Assembly (NCBI GenBank): GCA_028023455.1
Contig: JAQFVV010012398.1
Location: forward strand, 6,840,682-6,904,681
DNA: 64,000 nt
Direction: 5' to 3'
Source: Epiperipatus broadwayi
Lineage: Eukaryota; Onychophora; Udeonychophora; Euonychophora; Peripatidae
The position numbers and the translations under genes were made by a program. Positions 1-12,495 of this stretch are shown piece by piece. The stretch's first letter is position 1. Every line of letters begins with the position of its first letter. The notes beneath the pieces are model-generated. The model saw only the letters and a list, made by a program, of their open reading frames with translations. It was not told where the DNA came from and did not search any database.

Positions 1-960
1 AGTGAGGGGAGAAATTGAAATGTGTATAGTGTTATAAAAATAAGTGTGCTGATATATATATATAATAATGTCAATGTAAATAAAGTTTTATTACTGAAAA
101 TAATTGTTGCACAACACATAATTATCCTATTATTCACTTTAACAAAATTTGCAAGAATTTAGCATGGACTAAAATTATCTATGTAAAACACACACACTAA
201 AAAAGCAGTAGCAGACAGAGTAAGCATGTGTGCAAATACTTGGAAAATCAGATGTAGATTTTCTTATTATCAAGTGATGTGTATACAGAAGTAATATATA
301 CACTTCAAAAAAGCGTATATCAGAGACTGTTTTAATTAAAGATTAATAATAAGTTTGTTTAGTTATATATAATAAACTCATATTCATTTTATTTGTGCTG
401 ATTGTTTATTTAATTGTGACCCAGATGATATGCATATACCCTTGGGATACACAGCACTGATAAATATTTAAATCAATCAAATTCTTTAGATTTGCAATGC
501 ATTTTATCAAAAATTATTATTCATAAGGTGAGCTAAGTACTTAATCCATCTGAACATGTTAGCTTTTTCTGTAAAGTATTTATAAATTAATTAGTCTTTA
601 TTGAAATTTAATGAAATTACCATTAAAAGATAATCTATTTTAACAATATTTTTTAAATTTATCTTTATATAAAAATGTGACATAATTTAGAATAACAAAA
701 TATTATATTATTTCTTAGTTCATGAGGTATTAGAATGACCTGATCACTTTTTGTTAAATTATAATGAGTGTCATTTTTAAAACTGTCACACACCCAATTT
801 TTGATCAGATTTCTGACATAAATTGATTATGATTGTTTTTGTTTGTATCCGTGATTTAATTAAAAAGGCTAAATATGCTTTGTAAGTATTTACTCATTTA
901 AAATGTATTCTATCACATAATACATTTATATATTGAAAAGAATTATTTCTTCCCATATCA
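1..960. other. AT-rich stretch, nothing recognised
   Basis: No ORF of note, RNA gene or repeat boundary was recognised. The sequence is low-complexity and AT-rich with short TA runs. Confidence 0.5.
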
Positions 961-977
961 GTTTCAAGATAGTTTAC

Positions 978-1086
978 TTTTTTTTTTTTAAGTGTCATAG
1001 CATCGGCCGGGACGCGAACCCGCAACCCGGGCAACTGCCTTAAAGTGCAAGGCAGTCACGCTGACCTCTCGACCACCAATGCAAGA
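978..1086 (-). mobile_element. tRNA-derived SINE, complete, with 13-bp target duplication
   Basis: The minus strand reads a tRNA-like body (1082 down to 1000), a short linker, then a run of 12 A (989 to 978). Both sides carry the identical 13-mer caagatagtttac, at 965-977 and 1087-1099, which is a target-site duplication. The 7-bp acceptor stem (GCATTGG with CCGATGC) and the T-arm with GGTTCGCGTCC (box B) are clear. The 5' part resembles tRNA-Gly, but the anticodon arm is a longer CTGCCTT/AAGGCAG hairpin whose loop is not a normal anticodon loop, so I read it as a retroposed tRNA pseudogene or minimal SINE and not a working tRNA. The exact tandem placement of tRNA head, A-tail and duplication supports LINE-mediated retroposition. 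Confidence 0.85.
1000..1082 (-). pseudogene. tRNA-like body of the SINE (Gly-like ends)
   Basis: This is an 83-nt tRNA-like fold with acceptor stem, box A-like TGGTCGAGAGGTC, an over-long anticodon hairpin and a T-arm with box B. The anticodon loop (GCACTTT if a 7-bp stem is allowed) lacks the usual U33 and purine 37 arrangement. An internal Pol III promoter is probably preserved; a decoding function is unlikely. Confidence 0.6.
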
Positions 1087-1099
1087 CAAGATAGTTTAC

Positions 1100-1620
1100 A
1101 TTTTAAATAGGAATTTAACTAGATTACAATTATTTAAAAAAATATGTACATAATGTAATTTTTATTAGGTTTGGGTTTTTTAAAAAAAAAAAAAAATGGG
1201 AGGGAGAGTAATAACTGTTTTTTTGTATAGTTTCAATTATTTCATTTTTTGGAAAAAAAAAAGGATTAAAATCTTTAAAAGAGTGTTTATCAATTCATTC
1301 AAAAGTGAAAAGGCATTAAGATTTTTTAAGAGTTGTTTGTCAGTTAATTAAAAAAATTAGGATATGTTTCGTTGAGAAAATGAAACATTTTTCCATGTTA
1401 ATGTAAAAATAAAATATTTTGTTTGTTAACTAGTTAACAAAAAAAAAAAAACAAAAATGGATTTTTAAATAATTAGGGTATAAGTAGAATTGTTTTGAAG
1501 AAAATACACTTTTTTGTAAAAAAATAATTGGTCAGAAACTTAATGCAGTAATTTCTAAAGTTGTCATCTGAATGGATGAAAGATTGATATTAGAGTTGCT
1601 GTTGTTTTAAAAGTAAAATA
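1100..1620. other. Homopolymer-rich AT sequence
   Basis: Several A and T runs of 8 to 14 bases occur (around 1182, 1251 and 1438). No gene or element boundary was recognised. Confidence 0.4.
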
Positions 1621-1624
1621 GTAT

Positions 1625-3010
1625 TGTAACGGTCAAATATGTGCATTTGCGCAACAAAATCTAGAACTCTGATAGATCATCCTAAGGCTGACCAGGTTTA
1701 CGGTGGTGGAAGCCACGGCTCTGGCCTAACCCTAGTTCCTCTACCATTTCTCATAGACTTATGACCTTACAAATGACACAGTTGAGGTCACAGCAGCATT
1801 TCTCTTCTTCACGTGCCGGCAGTAGCACAACAGCAGAACATAAGACGGGTAACAATAGGTGTTTTATATAGCACATTTATATAGGTATCATGTGGCACAC
1901 TTATTACTATTAATTATTTATAAAATTTCAATAAATCATAAAGCTAATTATTAAATGTTAAATAATAGTGAGTCGGTGAGCAAGACAAAGACATGAAGCT
2001 AGAGTAAATTTAAAATCAATTTAATGAATTCAATATAAACAATAATTCAAAACAATATTATAGTAAGTAACTTTTTTGATTTCACATGCAGATGATCAAG
2101 GGACATTACAATTAAATGGGTTTCACGTGTAAGTGATGCATTATTAGTAATAATTTTGGATGCATAAGTCTATGCAATTTGGTTTACATATATAAGGTAG
2201 TTTACTTATAAGTGGTCTCAACTTTCTAGTATGATTAATAAAGTTTGGAGGTTTTGCATTTCCGTTCTACATATACATATATATGTATATAGCCTCATAT
2301 CACATGCAGGTGATAGTATGTAGGTTACAACTAATTATTTATTTGGCTATATATATATATGTGTGTGTGTGTCTCACTCGCAGGTGATAAAATTATAATA
2401 CAGTTAATTTTGCATGAGCTTAATATTTATTTATAATGATTTGACTTTGATCATGGTTATCTATGCCTAGTTTATGCTATAATAGGATTTAGATTTGCCA
2501 TATGTTAGCGGAAGTGATAATAAATTTTGTAAAGAACATAATTTACTTAGCACGAATAAATAATATATTCTCTACACAGTAATATGCAATTTAAATCGGA
2601 TTCTATTTCAGATCAATACTGAATTAATAATTAAAATGGCAGGCTGAACTGACTAATGGAAGCTAGACTTCAGATACTAGTGTGTAAAGAAAATATATAA
2701 CTCTGAGTCTTATTTGCATCTCATATGTGCCTTATTAATGGGATTTTTACCAAATAACGGTTCTCTGCGACCAATCTCATTGCTGTGGTATAGGAGGCCA
2801 TTTTAGTCTGGCTTATCAAGCAATTTATATATGTGAGTCTTATGCTCTGTGTGAGTCTCATGCTCCATTTACGAATGCAGAATGTGGAGGTGCGAACCCA
2901 TCCACCATCTGAAGAGGATAATTGCCCAAACTAAAGTGTAATGGTGCAGCGCGACCACATGCAACCATTAAAGAAACAGCAAAAAGAGATTACACCGTAG
3001 CATTTCATAA
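1625..3010 (+). mobile_element. Probable start of a TGTAAC-type LTR-like element (end not found)
   Basis: TGTAACGGTC at 1625 matches the left ends of the LTR-like elements at 14929, 24143 and 33669. It opens a GC-richer stretch (about 1665-1860) that contrasts with the surrounding AT-rich DNA. No matching GTTACA end or target duplication was found, so the right limit given here is arbitrary. The motif TCACATGCAGGTGATA recurs in variants near 2083, 2299 and 2372. No coding capacity was seen. Confidence 0.35.
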
Positions 3011-6000
3011 GGACACATATGCACCACTGACTACATAATCATATTTATAAAATTAAGATGCTAAATTAAACATTTCTTTCATGAAACTACCCTATATCAG
3101 TTCATCTTATAGTACTTTTAATAATACTATTTAAGGGAATTTGTGAATCCAATTTACAAAGCTATCTATATAGGCTTTGATTTAATATAAGGAGGATGAC
3201 AGCATATGGGGAATTTAAAATATAAATTTATAGATTTATGCTGCATTTATCACTTTAACTAATTTATTGGTTAAAATATTAACTTTAAAAGCAAATTATC
3301 TTAGAATAATAGTATGTTTGTAATGATATCTAATTCAAAATATTTTATCCATTTCAAAACAGAGCCTTTTAGTTTGTATATAATTACACTTGTTATATAT
3401 ATGTGCGAATTGACATATATATGTGAGAGAATCTTAATTTAATTCTCGCTAATAGTTTAATTAAGAATAAAGCTCGGTTTTGAAGGTTTATACCATAAAC
3501 AACATAACGTAACTAAATAATAATAAAATTTGGCATAGATTAACTTAAGAAATGCATTTTAAAACATAATAAAATTTCAAGTAAGTGAAATTTGAAAATT
3601 GTTCATTTTAAATGAAAGCTGTGCGAGGTTCGCTAAAACATGATTGATTTAGTTTTTATAATGCTATCTCTAAGATTAATGACGGCAAATATTATCATTA
3701 ACTTAAGACAATAATAAATTAGCATAGAAATTTTAATTATTACTTTAAAACAACTTATTGCATTTTATACGTTACTAAATTGATAAAAACATTTAATTTC
3801 TATGTTTTAGTAAATTGAAACAGATAGCATTTAATTACCTAGAGTCAAATTAATATGTAACTAAATCAAACATTATTTTACGAGTAAACCAATACATAAA
3901 ATCATACAATCATATTAATATAGAGTTGTGTGTGAATGCGAGTACTTTAGATTTTGAAATAACAAATCATAAATCATTTAGATCAGTTTAAATCAGCTCA
4001 AACATTTTAAATCATTTAATATTTTAAATCATTCAATAATTTGTTTATAACAGTAATTTTTTATATCAGATAAATCATTTTGAATCAGTTAATTTATATC
4101 AGTTAAATCAGGCAAGACTTTAGGATTTAAATAAAATTATTAACATTTATAATTTAGGCAAGTTTTAGATTGAAAATATAACAAAATAAAATCTACATAA
4201 GTTTAATTTACATTATTGGGATGGCCATTTAATTAAGGTTAAGCTAGCATTTAAAGTTGAAATTAATGGAAGTTCTTAGATTGAAAGTAGTAGTTACCAT
4301 TGCTTATCTTGATCTTTCACTTTACTGGCAAGTTCTTTGCATAGCGTGACATCTTTAGGTTCTGGTGGTGGTCAACTCATGGTCTTCTGGCTTAGATGAC
4401 TGTTCATTAAGCAGAAGGCTAGATTTCAAGCCCACTACCCCGACATGCTGATTATTCACTTTATTACAAATATAAAATCAAAGAATTAACTGGATATTTG
4501 TGTGCCTTGAAAGATGGCTGCTATTGCTTTTATATCAGTATTGCCCCCTCTCCTTCATTATTTTATTTTCTTAGAAGTGTCTTCTTGGCCCATACGATAA
4601 TCACCAGTTATAGCAGGAACATGCTGTGTCGAATATTAAATAGGTCAAAAAAACCCATCGACATGCTGCAATTTATGCAGTTTTCTAAGTTTTATTCTAA
4701 ATATAAATTTTAATTAATCTTATACCAGTAAAGATTAATTATGCTGGTGACACTCTGTCCAAAAAAACAAATCTAAGATTTGGAAAAACATTTTATATAT
4801 GTAACCTGACCATTCTAATTTACTGATATATGCAGAATTAATAAATTTCGAATATATATAATTTAATAAATATATAAACTTATAGAAAATGCAATGTTTT
4901 ATATCCCATTAACATTTATATTCTTGCATATATGTAGTCTAAAGTTACACATACAATTTGTTTTTCATTTAGCAATTATTACCAATCTATATATATGCAT
5001 ATTTTGGCTTCATGACTATATAAATGAATATTTCTGTGGGTATTTAAACATATATGCACACATACATGATTGTATTATTTAGATTTAAATTTAGGCAGAA
5101 TTTCTTAAGATTATTATTAATAAATACAAGGCTTTGGTGGGGTCTATATATATATATGAATACTACTATATAATATATTTGGTAGGTGAAACAGTTGGGT
5201 TGAAAAGCTGACTGTTTCAGTATGAACAAGGACATTCAGTATCCGTTTAGCTATGACAAGGTGAACAGTGAGAAATTAAGCCTGGAAGTCTGAAGTTAAA
5301 CTGTTTTCACCAGTAGTTAAAAAATGATTTTTGAAAAGTTATATAATAGTAAGGTTGTTACAAAACACATGATAAGCTTTTTCTAAAATCTAAACATTAT
5401 CCACCTAACAATGTAACCAATTTCACTAAAAGGAATGTAAGAGAAAAAATACCTTTGAGAGAAACTTTCAACAAACTTACATGTCACTACATTCAAAATT
5501 ATGACTGTCTCAGCCTATGTTAACCTGAAAAGTGAATAAGTATTAAACTGAAACTTAGAACTAGAAGACAAAAAGCTGAAACTTGTATTAATATGAAATT
5601 AAAATAATGGTTCAAACTGACACTTGAAGCTACAAAAGAAAGAAAAACTAGCCTTTAATAATAATTATTATTAAATTGAACATTGTGTTAATCAGAATTT
5701 AAATACTATTTAAATTGAAATTTGGAGATACAAAAAAAAAAGAAAAACTAAATGGAAGAAAAATGAAATATTTAAATTGGAAATCTTGAGCTAAAAAGAA
5801 TGAAGAAAAGCTAAATGGATAAAATAACTATTTGAGAAAGCTGTATCAAAAAAATCTGAAGTAAAAAAATTTGATTAAACTATTGACTGAAATATCTTCA
5901 GTGTGACAACTATAAAAGGACTAAATGAAAAAAGTCCATTGTAAAAATAAAATATGGTTATGGTGAGCACATCTTCATTTGTAAATGTTATTTTATAATG

Positions 6001-7009
6001 TAAGTAATAATTGAAAATAGTGAATATTTTTAGTAGTTTTATTGAAAGTTGATTTTTTTATTATTAGATTAAGTGTGTAGAATATTCTCATATTCAAAGG
6101 AAAGGAGGAGAAAGGTTTCAATTGCATCTTTTATTGTAAAATAATTTTAGAAGCTTGATTATAATATGGGAATAAGTCATTTAGATTAAATGAAGAAAAT
6201 AATAAATATATATTATATGAAAATTAGTTATAAGGTTAATCAATATTTGGAATTGGTTACATTATTATTTTCTACATTCTTTTTCTTTTTTTATTAGTTA
6301 ACATTATTAAACAATTGTTTAAAAAAGTAGCAATTGATGTATTTATTTTTCTGGATAGACTGATTTTACCATAGAGTTATGCTTTAAAGAATTTATAGGT
6401 TATCTGAGTGATATATTTAATAATATAAGATAAACGTGCATATTATTCTTTATTCACAATTTCAATCATAGTCCCTAAGTTACATGCAATCCCAAATTAG
6501 TCTGAGCATAATTATATTTACACTTTATACATGCAGACATCCAATGTTCTTTATATGATTATGTGGATAGCACAAAAAGTAAATATCACCATTAATGTTT
6601 ACATTCTTCACTTTATTTTTGCAATTTGTTAATTAGTTTATGGACTGCCACTACACTCAAGGTGCTAAATGATAATAATATTGATGATGGCTAGCATTGA
6701 CATCATTATCCAGCATTTCTATGTTTATTGTATAAATTTTAGGATCTAAACAAGTATGTAAAGTTAAAATAAAAATAATTGATTTTATAATAAGCCTTAA
6801 GTTTGGACATTGGGTAGATGATAATTTGTCTCAATTTTACAGAACACCTCATTTAATTCCAGTTTCATAGGATGACTATTAACTATTAATGATTAATGCT
6901 GGTGTTCATTATTTATTGCCAATGCTGATTTTGATCACTCATTGCTCATGGATTATGATATTCTAAGGATCTCATTACTACTATATACTTCTTATTACAT
7001 CCTCTTACA

Positions 7010-7044
<35 letters not shown>

Positions 7045-7450
7045 ATCATTTTTGTATATAACATACACTATTAGATATAAATAATATACTCAAGACATGT
7101 TAAAATGTGCTAAAATATATTAACAAAGTTGCTTACTTAATCATCCACAAGCATGTAAATGAATAAATATCAACTCACTTATATTATTGTATAGAAAAAA
7201 AGCAACAACTACTTTGTAATTATACAGTATTTCATCCGAAAGAGGGATGTCATTATGCGATTTTGGAATTTAACATTAGGTCATAATGACTATTAATACT
7301 TAAATTTTATCAAAATAAATAAATAGACAATAAAAATCAAAGGTATAAAATCGTATATAATTGATACTGTAATATAAAAATGCATTGTCTATAAAACTGT
7401 AAATGATAAGTAAATATTATCTATCTCTTATAAGACAAAATTATAATGTT
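3010..7450. other. Long AT-rich stretch without recognised genes
   Basis: The ORFs near 4498-4713, 4894-5082 and 5044-5235 show no recognisable domain and are probably chance ORFs. A degenerate A-rich repeat occurs near 5621-5830 (three loosely similar units containing GAAAAACTAAATGG-like words). A TA/TG dinucleotide run lies near 7011-7043. Confidence 0.4.
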
Positions 7451-8323
7451 AATGTCTAAGCATTATTAAAGTGCCAATGCAGCCAAGAAAAAACATTCTC
7501 AGTTAACAGTTTTAAAAACATAAATCCAGAAAAAAAAAAGCGTTACAAGAAGACAGAAACAAATACCAATCTTGTGGCCAAATTTCTAGTCTAAAAATGC
7601 GAATGAAAAAAAAAATAACAACGTTAATTCTAATCCTAAAAGAAATGCTATAAAAGATTCCATATCGCAAACTACTTCTCTTTCATCAGCCTTTCAAAAT
7701 GCTACTTGCATCGAACAAATTGAATTGATACAAACGAACAAAAAAAGTCTAATACCCAGAAATTATTCTTATTCTGATTCTTGCCAGCACAGAATAAGTA
7801 AATCTATCAAACATTATGAGTAATGCTGTCTCAGATACAGCTAACCCCTTGGAACTACAAAATTGCAACAGAAGACTTAAAAAATGCATCACAAAATAAC
7901 CACTAGATGTAATAAATAGCTACAATAATAGTTTATCAACTTTAATTAGCATCAGCATCAAAAGCACAACTGATATGATTAAGTGCACATCTTTTGGAAA
8001 GCCGAATGACTAGGACACAGAATATTTGCAAACAGCCAGTTCTCCCATTACATCAATTATTAGTATCATAGAAATCTATAATTTGACTGATGAAAAGTCA
8101 TTATTATCACATCTATCACTATCTGATTATCTAACAGAGCTTCAAAATCACAATATGATAAAACAATTAAATCTACTATTACTTTCATAACCAGATCATT
8201 CATAGGACTTAAATATTTTACTAAGCAGTAGCAAGAGAAGGCTGAAAATATTATCAAACACATAAATATAAAAAAGTCTACTATGAAATCAATGACTGAA
8301 TTATATATGCAACATCTATCTTT

Positions 8324-8638
8324 ATGGGGAGGTGCAAAAATATTATAACAAATATAGCTCATCTTATTAATATATCTAGGAAACTAACACCAAATATACC
8401 TTTTGAGATTCCCACAATTTTATGGAAAATCACCATTAAGATGATACAAGATCACATACCAGATGAACTTTCCTATCACATCTTCATGCATTCCATCTCA
8501 AATACCATCAGCATTAGAGGACAACCACTTCTAAGTTTCAAATGTTCTAGATTAGGTCATATTTTTTCCCATAATAGACTGTTGATTGCAGAAAATGTGG
8601 CTAGATTGATACATTCAATCACCTGTGCAGTAACCTAG
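8324..8638 (+). pseudogene. LINE ORF1 (gag-like) fragment with zinc knuckle
   Basis: This 104-residue open frame lies inside the degenerate LINE. Its C-terminal half contains SIRGQPLLSFKCSRLGHIFSHN-like sequence, the pattern of a retroelement nucleic-acid-binding CCHC knuckle in which the final Cys is lost. The antisense ORF at 8066-8362 is a shadow. It is a remnant and unlikely to be expressed as a functional protein. Confidence 0.6.
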
Positions 8639-10589
8639 GTCATGGGAAAATCTTGTATCTAAAAACAAATCACCCACTTCAGAAATATGCACACACATAG
8701 TTGTATACTCTTCTGACCTTACTATGTTTACTAACATTATCTATTTAGAAGGAAATAAAATACAAGATAAACAAACAAAAAAGATCAATAGCACCAAAAC
8801 AATTACTTTAAACAAATCAATAATTCTGAAAATCCAATCCTAGGAAATCCTCTCTCACAAAACCATGGACCAATCTAAGATTGACACACAGGATTTAAAT
8901 ATAATCTCCCAAACTATGGACCAAACTAGGATTGAAATATATGATTTAGTTCTCATCTTCTACCATGATGCAACATATAAAGAAAATTTTTCACTAACAA
9001 ACAAATAATCACATGATGCAATGATTCAAATCAATCTTTCAGCTTCTGAGAACAATAAAAAAGACAAAAACATCTTATTTGAGCTTTAATTATGCCAATA
9101 AAAGTTGGTGATCCAACAATTCAAATATATAACATGTGAACAATATAAACATGACTACAATCAATGTGTGTGGTTTAAATTCACACAAAAGAGTTACATA
9201 GCCAATTCAATATTCTAAAGAGTCATCATTCTGACATAATTGTTCTAACAGAAACAAAAATTTTATCATCAAATTAGCCAGCTATTATTAATGCTATAAA
9301 TAAAGATCATATATTAATACATAAACCAAACATTAAAGCAATACAGTGTAAAGGAGTTCTGATAATTGTAAAAATTCCATTATCAAAAGTAAACATAGTA
9401 CTTATATTTGTTAATTAATTATCTTTTTCTTTAATCATCAGTCACAGAAATTTTACCCATATCAATATAATCAAGCTAAAAATCTAAAGTTGTAACCAAG
9501 ACAATTCTCATTGACTAAACAAAGTCTTACACAGAACTATTCTTTGTGGTGATTTCAACTGCTCTTATTATGAATTACCATCTACATTAGAATCTAAAGT
9601 AATCAACTTTTCCTACTAACACTTTTATCCTTGTACCATCCTGGAACAGTTTTATTTATTAGAGAGTAAGGTTAATCTCTCATCAATTTTTTTCATCTCC
9701 ATCCGATCTTAAAACTTCAATCCATCTATCCAGCAATTCATTTTCAGATCAAGTTTGTGTGGCTCTCAAAACTATGCAAATTTCAACACAACACATTTTT
9801 CTATAAGATTTATATTTAAACAACAAATTTCTGTAGAATTTAAATTAACTATAGATGACTTTTCTAATACAGTAATTGCAAGTAATTAGTATCATCAGCT
9901 GCAGTATCTTTCTGCTGGTGAAACTTGGTTAGTCATCATAAAAATTTTAAACAGTTGTTTCTCAAACCAATTGACAAATTCATAGATACAACTCTGGAAC
10001 TCATCTTGAAAATGATGCCAAAGCTCTTATCCAGAAACTGAAAAATGAAGCAAATCGATTGATTATACTTTACAACCAGAATTCAATAACACATAGATTT
10101 AAAAAAAATAATGTCAAATCTCTGCAAAATTATGCAAGATGAACTCCATCCAAACCTTTGCCTTTCCTATTTTATCAAAAGATATTTTTTGGCACTAATT
10201 TTAACATGGAAATTCTTGAGTATCTAAAATCTAGCCTAAAAGCTACTGATCAATATCTGCCCATTATTCACTATGGTATACAATTTTCTTAAAAAAATTT
10301 TGTTACACAGCTACAAATGTATCAAGAAATCATATACCTTGAAACACACATCTCTCTAGCTGCAGATCACATCCAAGCTAGTATCGACATATAACTTAAC
10401 TATATTATAATTCCTATTCTACATAAATGTTACAATGAATTGTGCTTGAGTAATTATAATATCCCTAACCTGCATACCAAGATAATATTTTGTTTCAGAA
10501 AAAAAATAAATTACACATACTTTTCAGTAAATAACTTATATATTATGACACATTAGGATATTAATAAAACATTTTCCCACAATTTCCAT

Positions 10590-10990
10590 CCAGAACTGGC
10601 TACTAATAGATCAATTAATCGGAAGCATCATATGCAACTGTCAATTTTTTAAAAACTTATTTATGGTATTCCACAGGGCCCACTAATCATATGGATCTCT
10701 GATTAGGGAAAATGAACAATGTACTTTAGATCTTTCCTTTCACATCTTGAACTTACTGTCCAAAACCATATACTTCATTGATGATGTCCTGGTAATTTTC
10801 TGGGCCTCCAAAACATTGTCATCACACTCAGTATTTTAAATAAATTACAAACATCAATTGGTTTCACAATTCAAGTTTAAAAGTCATCTTTGCGGCAACT
10901 ATCTATAGACTACAAACTATCCCAATTGTTCTGTAAAATGCATTTAAGCCACTATTTTAACAATATCATCATGAAAACAACCAATAGGAA
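10590..10990 (+). pseudogene. LINE reverse transcriptase palm remnant
   Basis: The palm motifs YGIPQGP (10662) and YFIDDVLVIF (10771) sit about 110 bases apart in different frames. This fits the usual spacing between RT motifs 4 and 5 after small indels. The following sequence continues as RT thumb-like text to about 10990. Stop codons and frameshifts show it is inactive. Confidence 0.65.
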
Positions 10991-11259
10991 ATTAATACAG
11001 TTTACCTAAAAATGCTATATCCCATTATGGAAGTTTGTATAATGCATGCTATTTTAAGTGGAATACTTGCTTATTATTGTTCATTAATATGGCTTTTCCA
11101 TTCAACTAACAGGTGCATAATATTTTATAAGCCTTCCTTACACAACTTGCAGACTAAATCATTCACATTTCTCCATTTATGTGTATATTATCTTATTGCT
11201 AAAGATCCTGTTTGAGTCTTAAACAGTAAACTATTTTACTTGCTATTATCATAAATTAA

Positions 11260-12495
11260 CTTGCACCCCATATTCTGTTTATTTCTATATATCTCTATAC
11301 TAGTTCTCCATCTATCCAACTCTCTATTTTTTATTAATGCATCTATTCTTTTATCTCATTCCTTGACACTATAACACTCAACAATTCTCCTAACACAATC
11401 ATCCTATCTTTTGTAGAAGTATATTGTTTTTATTCAAATCTTCTGCATATAGTACTATCTTTCTCACCCATCTTGTTGCCTGTACTTTACTCATAACCCA
11501 ATTAAATACTATTTTGGCTATTTTTTATTAGCCATAAATTGCAATCTACTGAACATTTTCATTTTGGTTTTTGAATTTCTTATATAAAAACTTGACCCTC
11601 CCATTTCTAATTGAATTTCCACCTTTGCCATCCACCCATTTGCATCTAATGCATGTCTTCCTACTTCTCTTTGTACTTTTTCTAAGTAATATAATATCCC
11701 TTTACTAACACATAATGCATTGTTACCATATGTCAACCCTACTAACAGCCATTCCCTTCCATACAATTCTAGCTACATCATATTTATTATATAAAAACAC
11801 TGTTAATTTTTTAATTAATCCCTTTCTTTTCTTTGCTTCATTTATCAATTTTTTCTCCCATTCATCCAAGAAATGTCTCTGATTGCTTAAAATGATTCCC
11901 AAATAGTTATATATATTCACCACATTTAACTTTATATTCCCTAATAAAAATTCTTTTTCTTCTCTTTCACCAGTATTTATGATCATTACTTTTGATTTTT
12001 CTTCAATAAATTTAATCTGTCTCTTTACCCACCCTTGAACATGTCTTCAGCATAACTTCCATATCTTCCCTACTTTCTGTGCACAAGAAGATATCATCTG
12101 TAAATAAAAGTCCCGAGAATGTATATGCACCCTTGCAACCTATTAATGGTATCTCTACCCCACTTCCTAGTCTTTCTATTGCTCTCTCTATTTATCTCAA
12201 ATACAACAAAAAAACAAAACAAAATAGGTGGCATACAGCATTCTTGCTTTAGTTCCACTCCAATTTTAACTTTAATTAATTTTATATTTTCTAATGAATA
12301 TGATAGCAAATATTTCCATACAATCTTTTAATAAGATATCCTAAAGCTCTATTCATTCCCAAATTTATTAAACTTACCCATAATCTGTTTCTATTTATTG
12401 TATCATATGCTTTCTCTATATCTATAAAAACCATATATACTTGTCTATAAGTTGTGCATAACACAATAACTCTGTCAAAATAGTATAAATTATTA
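11260..12495 (-). mobile_element. LINE, downstream half (RT palm to C-terminus), split from 21630-22280
   Basis: Minus-strand frames read in order: VYMVFIDIEKAYDTINRNRLW (RT motif A) at 12291-12536, a frame at 12094-12309, NVVNIYNYLGIILSN (a RT thumb signature) at 11723-11986, and a post-RT frame at 11518-11766. Stops and frame changes make it a pseudogene. Its upstream edge coincides with the end of a Penelope-like copy. The missing upstream half (finger domain) lies in the same orientation at 21630-22280, and a near-identical 22-25 bp sequence beginning tctataagttgt occurs at both junctions, so the LINE was split by a later insertion. Confidence 0.75.
12410..12440. repeat. Left target-site duplication of the 9.1-kb Penelope insertion
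   Basis: tctataagttgtgcataac here pairs with tctataagttgtataac at about 21630. The two lie on the plus strand at the two outer ends of the inverted Penelope-like block and inside the two halves of one LINE, as expected for a target-site duplication of roughly 22-25 bp with slight later divergence. Confidence 0.65.

Larger units (their letters stand above)
7450..11000 (+). mobile_element. Degenerate LINE (ORF1 with zinc knuckle, then endonuclease and RT remnants)
   Basis: The plus strand keeps, in the expected order, traces of a two-ORF LINE. ORF1: a frame at 8324-8638 encodes a 104-residue piece with a CCHC-like knuckle (FKCSRLGHIFSHN, about residue 72). Endonuclease: near 9150-9260 a frame reads TTINVCGLNSHKR and later VLTETK, typical of apurinic-endonuclease N-termini. 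RT: YGIPQGPL at 10662-10685 and YFIDDVLVIF at 10771-10800 match the (G)xPQG and xxDD boxes. Many stops and frameshifts make it a dead copy. Order and motifs suggest an L1/Tx1-like clade, but that assignment is inference. The 5' limit is approximate. Confidence 0.7.

Noticed and set aside
1000-1082. Functional tRNA gene
   Set aside because: The anticodon loop is not canonical, and the A-tail plus 13-bp duplication show it is a retroposed SINE or pseudogene.
7000-7045. Telomere-like or CRISPR-like repeat
   Set aside because: It is a plain TA/TG dinucleotide run. No spaced repeats of CRISPR type occur anywhere in the window, and the sequence is eukaryotic.
8066-8362. 98-residue minus ORF with a hydrophobic segment
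   Set aside because: Antisense to a degenerate LINE whose plus-strand motifs explain the region.
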